DNA from: JANOGU01 sp964499865
GTDB lineage: Bacteria; Pseudomonadota; Alphaproteobacteria; Rhodobacterales; Rhodobacteraceae
Assembly: GCA_964499865.1 (NCBI GenBank)
Contig: CAZCPY010000094.1
Location: 1 to 11,777, forward strand
Direction of reading: 5' to 3'
DNA length: 11,777 nucleotides
Below are positions 6,703-11,777 of this stretch, one piece after another. Every line of letters begins with the position of its first letter. The first letter of the stretch is position 1. The notes under the pieces are model-generated. The model searched no databases. It worked only from the letters and a program-made list of their open reading frames with translations, and was not told where the DNA came from. The position numbers and the translations under genes were made by a program.

Positions 6703-6719
6703 CCCCTCGCGGAGAGGGG
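6703..6719. repeat. GC hairpin element, copy 2 (CCCCTC GCGGA GAGGGG)
   Basis: A perfect 6-bp stem CCCCTC (6703-6708)/GAGGGG (6714-6719) with a 5-base loop lies in the 121-bp purH-lspA spacer. It shares the stem and the start of the loop with the element at 2686-2720. It may end or stabilize the purH transcript, but no T-run follows. The rest of the spacer (6658-6778) holds nothing else clear apart from the lspA ribosome binding site. Confidence 0.45.
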
Positions 6720-6778
6720 AGGGGGCAGCGGACGGGGGATGTGGGTGCGCGCCATGGAAGGAAGGCCCCTCGCCATCA

Positions 6779-8362
6779 TCAGTGCCGGAAATGCCGTCGG
6801 CCGGTGAAGACCATGGCGATGCCTGCCCGGTCGGCCGCCGCGATCACCTCGTCGTCGCGCATGGCGCCGCCCGGCTGGATCACCGCCGTGGCGCCCGCCC
6901 AGACCAGCGCCTCGATCCCGTCGGCGAAGGGGAAGAAGGCGTCCGAGGCGACGACGGCGCCCTTCGTGGGCGGCGCGTCCAGGCCCAGCGCCTCGGCCAT
7001 GTCCTCGGCCTTGCGGATGGCGATGCGGGTCGAATCGATGCGGCTCATCTGCCCCGCGCCCAGGCCCACGGTGGCGCCGTCGCGGGCGAAGACGATGGCG
7101 TTGGACTTGACGTGCTTGGCCACCCGCCAGGCGAACATCAGGTCGGCCATCTCGGCCGCCGTCGGCGCCCGGGCGGTGACGCAGCGGAGGTCGGCCTGCT
7201 CCACATGGCCGGCGTCGCGGTCCTGCACCAGGAAGCCGCCCGCCACCTGCCGCACCGCCAGCCCGCGCGCGCCCGGGTCGGGCAGCGCGTCCAGCGTCAG
7301 GAGGCGCAGGTTGCGCCTGGCGGCAAAGACCGCGCGGGCGGCGTCGTCGGCGCCGGGGGCCACCACGACCTCGGTGAAGATCTCGGCGATGCGCTGCGCG
7401 GTGGCACCGTCCAGCGGGCGGTTCAGCGCCACGATGCCGCCGAAGGCCGAGGTGCGGTCGGCGTCGTGGGCGCGGCCGTAGGCCTGCTCCAGCGTCGCGC
7501 CCGTGGCCACGCCGCAGGGGTTGGCGTGCTTGACGATCACGCAGGCGGGCCGGGCGGGGTCCAGTTCCGCCACCAGTTCCAGCGCCGCGTCGGTGTCGTT
7601 GAGGTTGTTGTAGCTCAGCTCCTTGCCCTGCAATTGGCGCGCGGTGGCCACGCCCGGGCGGCCCGATCCGTCGGTGTAGAAGGCCGCGGCCTGGTGCGGG
7701 TTCTCGCCGTAGCGCAGGCCCTGCGCCAGACGGCCCGCGAAGACGCGGCGGCGCGGCACGTCCTGCCCCGCGTGGTCGGCCATCCAGCCGCCCACCGCCG
7801 CGTCATAGGCCGCCGTCCGCCCGAAGGCGGTCGCCGCCAGCCCGCGCCGGAACGCCAGAGACGTGGCGCCGTCGGCCGCCATCTCGGCCAGCAGCGCGGG
7901 GTAATCCTCGGGGTCGGTCACCACGGCCACGAAGCGGTGGTTCTTGGCCGCCGCGCGGATCATCGCCGGGCCGCCCACGTCGATGTTCTCGATGCAGTCG
8001 GCAGGCCCTGCCCCGCGCGCGAGCGTCGCCTCGAAGGGGTAGAGGTTGACCACCAGCAGGTCGATCGGCGCGATCCCGTGCGCCGCCATCGCGACCAGGT
8101 GTTCGTCATCGTCGCGCAGCGCCAGAAGGCCGCCGTGCACCATCGGGTGCAGCGTCTTGACGCGGCCGTCCATCATCTCGGGGAAGCCCGTCACCGCGGC
8201 CACGTCGGTCACCGGCAGTCCCGCCATCCGCAGGGCCTGCGCCGTCCCGCCGGTCGAGATCATCTCGACCCCGTGGCCATGCAGCGCGCGGGCCAGGTCC
8301 AGCAGGCCCGTCTTGTCCGACACCGACAGCAGCGCGCGGCCGACGGGAACGCGGTGGGGCAT
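6779..8362 (-). CDS. purH: Bifunctional AICAR formyltransferase / IMP cyclohydrolase
   Basis: PurH carries out the last two steps of de novo purine synthesis in the cytoplasm: formylation of AICAR with 10-formyl-THF, then ring closure to IMP. The 527-residue length is standard. The N-terminal MGS-like cyclohydrolase domain (about 1-195) shows ALLSVSDKTGL (10-20), ISTGGTA (35-41), VKTLHPMVHGG (68-78) and NIDVGGPAMIRAAAKN (126-141). The transformylase part contains RYGENPHQ (217-224), GKELSYNNLND (246-256), the catalytic K278-H279 in VKHANPCGVA, and the terminal FTGRRHFRH. The start ATG 8362 follows AAGGAG (spacer 9), which lies in the 19-bp gap after the heparinase-like gene, so the two are almost surely co-transcribed. 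The short gap leaves no room for a ZTP riboswitch. Identity is firm. Confidence 0.98.
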   Translation of the reverse strand: MPHRVPVGRALLSVSDKTGLLDLARALHGHGVEMISTGGTAQALRMAGLPVTDVAAVTGFPEMMDGRVKTLHPMVHGGLLALRDDDEHLVAMAAHGIAPIDLLVVNLYPFEATLARGAGPADCIENIDVGGPAMIRAAAKNHRFVAVVTDPEDYPALLAEMAADGATSLAFRRGLAATAFGRTAAYDAAVGGWMADHAGQDVPRRRVFAGRLAQGLRYGENPHQAAAFYTDGSGRPGVATARQLQGKELSYNNLNDTDAALELVAELDPARPACVIVKHANPCGVATGATLEQAYGRAHDADRTSAFGGIVALNRPLDGATAQRIAEIFTEVVVAPGADDAARAVFAARRNLRLLTLDALPDPGARGLAVRQVAGGFLVQDRDAGHVEQADLRCVTARAPTAAEMADLMFAWRVAKHVKSNAIVFARDGATVGLGAGQMSRIDSTRIAIRKAEDMAEALGLDAPPTKGAVVASDAFFPFADGIEALVWAGATAVIQPGGAMRDDEVIAAADRAGIAMVFTGRRHFRH

Positions 8363-8381
8363 GGACGGTCACTCCTTCGCC

Positions 8382-10124
8382 TCAGAGTGCGCCCCGGTCG
8401 TCCTCGTCGTCCAGTCCCAGGTCGCGGATCGCCCGCGGCGTATCCTGAGCCTTCGCCAAGGTCCAGCCGGTCAGCGCCTCGGGCCCGCCGATCCGCCCCT
8501 CCAGCACGATCTGCTGCCCCCCACGGGGCTGAAGCCGCCCGCGTTCCATGTAGACCGAGGGTTCGAGCTTGAGGCCGCGGGCGTCGGCGGGGCGGAACAC
8601 CCAGACCTCGCCGCTGCGCAGCACCAGCGACACCGCCGTGCCGCCGAGGTCAAGCGCGGCATCGACCTCGGGGTGCAGGTGGAAGCGCAGGGCAAAGCGC
8701 AGGGGCTCGCCGCGGGTGCGGGCCAGGGCGACGGCCAGCGTGGCACGTTCCCCGGCGGTGGTCGGGCCCAGGCTGTCCTGCCCGGTCACTCGCCGCCCGT
8801 CGGACGACAGCGTCAGGCTGCGGCCATGCGTCAGGCCATGCGTGCGCGACCAGCCGTCATGCGCCAGAAGAACCCCCTGCCCGTCGGCATCCGACGTGGA
8901 CCGGGCGACCAGGACATGCGCCCGTTCGGCCAGCGCCTCCTGCCCGCGGCGCCCGAAGCGGGACGACGAATAGCCGTCCAGCGACAGCGTGGAGTGGGAG
9001 ACCGTCGCCCGCCCCGCCTGCCGCCAGACGCCGCCGAAGGCGGTGCCTGCGCCGCAGGACACGATCAGCGGGCGGCGGCCCGAGGTCAGTTCGAAGGCCA
9101 GCGTCGAAGCATGCGCCCGCCGCCCCGCCGCCCCGCCCGGCGGGTCGGCGGCGTCCACGATCACCGTCGTGCGCCCGCCCGCCAGCCGCAGGAAGCCCAT
9201 CGCGGGCCCCGGACCCGCCGCCGCCTTTTCGCCCGAGGCCGCCAGCGCATGGTCCAGCCGCCCCGGCAACCCCCGCCCGCCGCCGTGGAACCGCGCCAGA
9301 CCCCCGTCGGCGTGGCGCAGGCTGCGCAGGCAGGGGGCGATGCGGCGCAGGGCACCCACCACCGGCTGCGGCACGCTGCGCCCGGCCTCCGTCAGCGCGA
9401 GCGCGACCCAGGTCAGGAGGGTGAAGACCTCCAGCAGTTCCTCGGGGTTCCGTGTCGCGATGCCGCCCTGCGCGTCGATGGCGCTGTCGCATTCGGCGGA
9501 CAGCGCGCGCAGCGCGGGGTCGGTTTCGGCCTCCATGCCGGTCAGCGACAGGCCCGCGTAGATCAGCCCCGACAGCGCCTCGAACCGCGGCAGGCCGGGC
9601 AGGGCGGCGGGCCAGCGGCGGGCGAGAAAGCGCACCTGCGCCGTCAGCGCGCCGAAGAAGGCCGCATCGCCGCGGTCGCGCCCGTTCAGCAGCATCAGCG
9701 CGTGGTTGATCCAGCGCACCAGCCGCCGCCCGGTCAGGTCGGGCGTCCAGCCCGGCCCCTCGCCGTTGCCGAAGCGCGCGATCCAGGCCCAGGTCCAGTC
9801 CTGCGCGCGGGTCCGCGCGCCGGGTTCGGTGGTGGCGGCCAGGTCGTCCAGCCACAGGAAGCCATGCGCCTCTGCCCAGAAGGCGGGGTCGCGCACCGGC
9901 AGGTCCCACAGCGCCGTCCCCGGCGCCTCGACCAGTTGCCCCGCCATCAGGAAATGGCCCGAGGCAAGCTGGCGTCCGCGCGCGTGCAGGCCGATCGACC
10001 GCGGCTCGGGCAACGACACGAAGCCCTGCGCGACCGGAGCCCGGCGCGCGGCACGCGCCGCCAGCCGGTTGCGGAATGCCGCCACCTGCCGCTCGATCGC
10101 CGCCGAAACCGGGCCCGCCGCCAT
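8382..10124 (-). CDS. Heparinase II/III family protein
   Basis: A 580-residue protein resembling polysaccharide lyases. The helical first half (about 80-280) fits an alpha/alpha toroid, with WLDDLA (91-96), WINHAL (138-143) and NPEELLEVFTLL (226-237). The beta-rich second half fits the heparinase II/III C-terminal domain, with AHASTLAFEL (337-346), PLIVSCGAG (352-360), HSTLSLDG (377-384) and RFHLHPEV (480-487). Classical members cleave heparin-like or alginate polymers by beta-elimination. The substrate here cannot be told, and the family's usual AHAD motif reads AHAS. No signal peptide or membrane segment is visible, which is odd for a lyase of extracellular glycans. It sits between rsmB (80 bp) and purH (19 bp), an order I recall from other Rhodobacterales, hinting at a housekeeping or envelope role rather than nutrition. 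The start ATG 10124 has only a weak purine stretch before it. Confidence 0.85.
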   Translation of the reverse strand: MAAGPVSAAIERQVAAFRNRLAARAARRAPVAQGFVSLPEPRSIGLHARGRQLASGHFLMAGQLVEAPGTALWDLPVRDPAFWAEAHGFLWLDDLAATTEPGARTRAQDWTWAWIARFGNGEGPGWTPDLTGRRLVRWINHALMLLNGRDRGDAAFFGALTAQVRFLARRWPAALPGLPRFEALSGLIYAGLSLTGMEAETDPALRALSAECDSAIDAQGGIATRNPEELLEVFTLLTWVALALTEAGRSVPQPVVGALRRIAPCLRSLRHADGGLARFHGGGRGLPGRLDHALAASGEKAAAGPGPAMGFLRLAGGRTTVIVDAADPPGGAAGRRAHASTLAFELTSGRRPLIVSCGAGTAFGGVWRQAGRATVSHSTLSLDGYSSSRFGRRGQEALAERAHVLVARSTSDADGQGVLLAHDGWSRTHGLTHGRSLTLSSDGRRVTGQDSLGPTTAGERATLAVALARTRGEPLRFALRFHLHPEVDAALDLGGTAVSLVLRSGEVWVFRPADARGLKLEPSVYMERGRLQPRGGQQIVLEGRIGGPEALTGWTLAKAQDTPRAIRDLGLDDEDDRGAL

Positions 10125-10166
10125 GGAAATCCGCCTGTGCGCCCGGTGCGCCCCGGGTCTGGCGGC

Positions 10167-10195
10167 ATCCTAGCGCGATGGCGGGCGCATGTCAG
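10167..10195 (-). promoter_or_regulatory. Promoter candidate for the heparinase-like gene and purH
   Basis: On the minus strand CTGACA (10195-10190, 5 of 6) and TAGGAT (10172-10167, 4 of 6) are exactly 17 bases apart in the 80-bp rsmB spacer. Transcription would begin near 10160 and give a leader of about 35 bases, which includes a CCCGG/CCGGG stem (10142-10146 with 10153-10157). It would let purH be expressed apart from rsmB. Confidence 0.5.
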
Positions 10196-10204
10196 CGCCG
10201 ATGC

Positions 10205-11458
10205 TCAGCCGGGTCGGCGGAAGCCTGCGACAAAGAAGCCGTCGATCCCCCCGCGGTCGGCCCAGTGGTCGGGCCGGGTGCGCAGGTGCCCCGCGGCGGT
10301 GACGAAGGCCGGGTCGATGCCGCCGGGCATCGGAAGGGGCAGAAGCGCCGGGTGCCGCGCCAGAAGCGCCGCCGCCTGCGCCTCGCCCTCCTCTGGCAGC
10401 AGCGAACAGCTGGCGAAGACCAGCCGCCCGCCCGGGGCCAGCCAGCCCAGGGCCCTGTCGGCCAGCGCCGCCTGCAGCGCCGTCAACGCGGGCAGGTCGC
10501 TGCCGTCGCGGATGAAGGGCAGGTCGGGGTGGCGGCGGATCGTGCCGGTGGCCGAACAGGGCGCATCCAGCAGGATCGCGTCGAAGGGCGCCTCCGGCAC
10601 CCAGTCCAGCGCATCCGCCGCCACCAGCCGGGCCGCCAGCCGCGTGCGCGCCAGGTTCCCGGCCACCCGCTCCAGCCGCGGGGCCGAGATGTCCAGCGCC
10701 GTGACCTCGGCCCCCGCGGCCGCCAGCTGCAGGGTCTTGCCCCCGGGCGCGGCGCAGAGGTCGAGCACGCGCTCGCCCGGGCGGGGGGCGAGCATCCGCA
10801 CGGGCAGGGCGGCGGCGGCGTCCTGCACCCAGAAGGCGCCCTCGGCCCAGCCGGGCAAGACGGTGACCTGCGGGCTTCCCGTCAGCCGCCAGGACCCCCC
10901 GCCCAGGTCGGTCGCCCCCGGCGGCGGGGCGGCCCCGGGGCGCAGCGTCAGGTCGAGCGGCGGCGGCAGGGCGTGGGCGGCCTCGATGGCGGCGACGGCG
11001 GGGCGGCCCCAGGCATGAACCAGGGGCTGGCGCAGCCATTGCGGCAGGCGCTGCGGCGGCAGGGCGGCAAACGGCGCCTCCTGCGCCGCGACCTTGCGCA
11101 GGACGGCATTGACGAGGCCCGCGAAAGGCGCACCGCGCCGCCCCTCGCGCACCAGCGTCACCGCGGCGTCGACGGCGGCATGCGGCGCGGTGCCCTCCTG
11201 CGCCATCTCGACGGCGGCAAGGCGCAGCGCGTTGGCCACGGCCAGCGGGGGCGCCTTGCGCAGCAGGGGCTGCAACACCCGGTCGGCCCGCTCGAGATGG
11301 CGCAGGACCTGCCCTGCCAGCCGTTCGGCCCGCGCGCGGTCGGGCGGCGGCAGGGCGGCGGTTGCGGAGGCGTCGGGCCTGCGCCCTTCGCCCAGCACCG
11401 CCCCCAGGATCGCCAGCGCCGCCCGCCGCGGCGCCAGACCCGCCGCCGTTCCCGCCAT
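10205..11458 (-). CDS. rsmB: 16S rRNA (cytosine(967)-C5)-methyltransferase RsmB
   Basis: RsmB (Sun/Fmu) methylates C967 of 16S rRNA using SAM. The 417-residue protein has an N-terminal NusB-like helical domain (about 8-130, with LVNAVLRKV at 115-123) and a Rossmann methyltransferase domain. Visible motifs are LDLCAAPGGKT (232-242, SAM binding), VTALDIS (252-258), LLDAPCSATGTIRRHPD (296-312) with C301, and FASCSLLPEEGEAQ (348-361) with C351. The Cys in motif VI is the expected nucleophile and that in motif IV the release residue. The C-terminus GIDGFFVAGFRR is typical. ATG 11458 is chosen because the NusB-like domain begins just after it; ATG 11473 is an alternative, while longer in-frame extension would run through the divergent gene. 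It is the first gene of the minus-strand block. A TATAGG on this strand (11504-11499) could serve as its -10. Confidence 0.95.
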   Translation of the reverse strand: MAGTAAGLAPRRAALAILGAVLGEGRRPDASATAALPPPDRARAERLAGQVLRHLERADRVLQPLLRKAPPLAVANALRLAAVEMAQEGTAPHAAVDAAVTLVREGRRGAPFAGLVNAVLRKVAAQEAPFAALPPQRLPQWLRQPLVHAWGRPAVAAIEAAHALPPPLDLTLRPGAAPPPGATDLGGGSWRLTGSPQVTVLPGWAEGAFWVQDAAAALPVRMLAPRPGERVLDLCAAPGGKTLQLAAAGAEVTALDISAPRLERVAGNLARTRLAARLVAADALDWVPEAPFDAILLDAPCSATGTIRRHPDLPFIRDGSDLPALTALQAALADRALGWLAPGGRLVFASCSLLPEEGEAQAAALLARHPALLPLPMPGGIDPAFVTAAGHLRTRPDHWADRGGIDGFFVAGFRRPG

Positions 11459-11477
11459 GCTCCGCCCCCCCATGCGC

Positions 11478-11506
11478 TTGCCCGCCTGCGGCACCCGCCC
11501 TATACC
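11478..11506 (+). promoter_or_regulatory. Promoter candidate for the DUF1674 gene, sharing its TATA with rsmB
   Basis: TTGCCC (11478-11483) and TATACC (11501-11506) are 17 bases apart, each matching 4 of 6 consensus positions. Only 6 bases separate the -10 box from ATG 11513, so transcription should begin at or next to the start codon. The self-complementary TATA (11501-11504) also reads TATAGG on the minus strand, toward rsmB. Confidence 0.5.
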
Positions 11507-11512
11507 CGCCGC

Positions 11513-11701
11513 ATGTCCGAGGAAACTCCCCCCCAAGCGCCAGGCCCCCTGCCGCCCGAGGCATTGCGCGCGCTCGCCGAGGCCGAGGCCCGCCGCAAGG
11601 CCGCGGCCCCGGCCCTGCCGCCCGAGATCGGCGGCCGCGACGGCCCCGACCCGGTCCGCTATGGCGACTGGGAACGCAAGGGGCTGGCCATCGACTTCTG
11701 A
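11513..11701 (+). CDS. DUF1674 family protein, SDHAF4-like (succinate dehydrogenase assembly factor 4)
   Basis: A 62-residue soluble protein. The first 40 residues are Pro-, Ala- and Glu-rich and poorly ordered. The end, EIGGRDGPDPVRYGDWERKG (38-57) followed by LAIDF, matches the DUF1674 signature (GGR-GPEPTRYGDWE-KG---DF). The eukaryotic member SDHAF4 binds the flavinated succinate dehydrogenase subunit before complex II assembly; the bacterial role is inferred from that. The start ATG 11513 is the only sensible one. No purine-rich ribosome binding site precedes it, and the -10 box is 6 bases away, so leaderless translation is likely. It diverges from rsmB across 54 bp. The only other possibility is a different small DUF1674 paralogue. 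Confidence 0.88.
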   Translation: MSEETPPQAPGPLPPEALRALAEAEARRKAAAPALPPEIGGRDGPDPVRYGDWERKGLAIDF

Positions 11702-11736
11702 CGCGCCGCCCTGCCCCGGCGTCCGAAGCAAATTGC

Positions 11737-11760
11737 GTGCCTTCGGCACATTCCTTTCCT
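11737..11760 (+). terminator. Hairpin terminator candidate after the DUF1674 gene
   Basis: GTGCC (11737-11741) and GGCAC (11745-11749) form a 5-bp stem with a TTC loop, followed by the pyrimidine-rich ATTCCTTTCCT (11750-11760), 35 bases after the stop codon. A competing stem, CCGAAG (11723-11728)/CTTCGG (11741-11746), shares the right arm. The T-run is interrupted, so strength is uncertain. Confidence 0.5.
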
Positions 11761-11777
11761 GTCGGTCAGCGGCTGAA

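Noticed and set aside
8363..8381. ZTP riboswitch before purH
   Set aside because: Only 19 bases separate purH from the upstream gene, holding just the ribosome binding site.
8046..11018. 990-residue open frame on the plus strand, and similar long antisense frames such as 937-2445 and 2557-4302
   Set aside because: They are mirror frames of purH, the heparinase-like gene, rsmB, mutL and the M16 gene, kept open by high GC. Their Arg/Gly/Ala/Pro-rich composition matches no family.
11459..11749. Longer RsmB from ATG 11749
   Set aside because: The extension runs antisense through the whole DUF1674 gene and shows no conserved domain; the NusB-like domain begins just after 11458.
1..11777. CRISPR array, phage, toxin-antitoxin or other accessory defence system
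   Set aside because: No spaced direct repeats, integrase, tRNA junction or small paired genes are seen. Apart from the heparinase-like gene, all recognised genes are housekeeping or envelope functions with uniform base composition.

Overview
The window is chromosomal DNA from a very GC-rich alphaproteobacterium, most likely a Rhodobacterales/Rhodobacteraceae member (Paracoccus- or Rhodobacter-like). This rests on strong GC bias at third codon positions, an FzlA-type glutathione-transferase fold protein, a DUF3035/BamF-type lipoprotein, a DUF1674 (SDHAF4-type) protein, and the gene order rsmB - heparinase-like - purH and lspA - DUF3035 - M16 - M16 - mutL. From memory that order looks like conserved rhodobacterial housekeeping DNA; no search was run.

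Layout, left to right. Positions 1-216 hold three tandem GC hairpins and then a promoter-like site. They precede fzlA (217-882, +), which may link FtsZ to cell-wall constriction. All genes from 889 to 11458 lie on the minus strand. In transcription order (right to left) they are rsmB (16S rRNA m5C967 methyltransferase), a heparinase II/III-like protein, purH (last two steps of IMP synthesis), lspA (signal peptidase II), a DUF3035 lipoprotein, a catalytic M16 peptidase, its non-catalytic M16 partner, and mutL (mismatch repair). At the right edge a 62-residue DUF1674 protein (11513-11701, +) diverges from rsmB and ends before a hairpin terminator candidate.

The minus-strand block combines RNA modification, purine synthesis, envelope maturation and DNA repair. 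Within it are tighter units. The two M16 genes overlap by 4 bp and have complementary active-site parts, as expected for a two-subunit protease. The lipoprotein gene follows lspA, whose product would process it. The heparinase-like gene and purH are 19 bp apart. A promoter-like site lies before the heparinase-like gene, so the block is probably several transcription units with read-through.

The most important observation is technical. mutL is broken by an assembly artefact: a 25-base Nextera/Tn5 adapter remnant (2425-2449) plus 10 Ns (2450-2459) replaces about 100 bp encoding part of the ATPase site. The frame survives by chance, so automated translation yields a false intact protein with about 12 spurious residues. 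I found no CRISPR array, native mobile element, rRNA, tRNA or clear new multi-gene system. Other points of interest are small: a predicted leaderless start with a shared TATA at 11501-11504, short tandem repeats at gene junctions, and a heparinase-like protein without a visible export signal.
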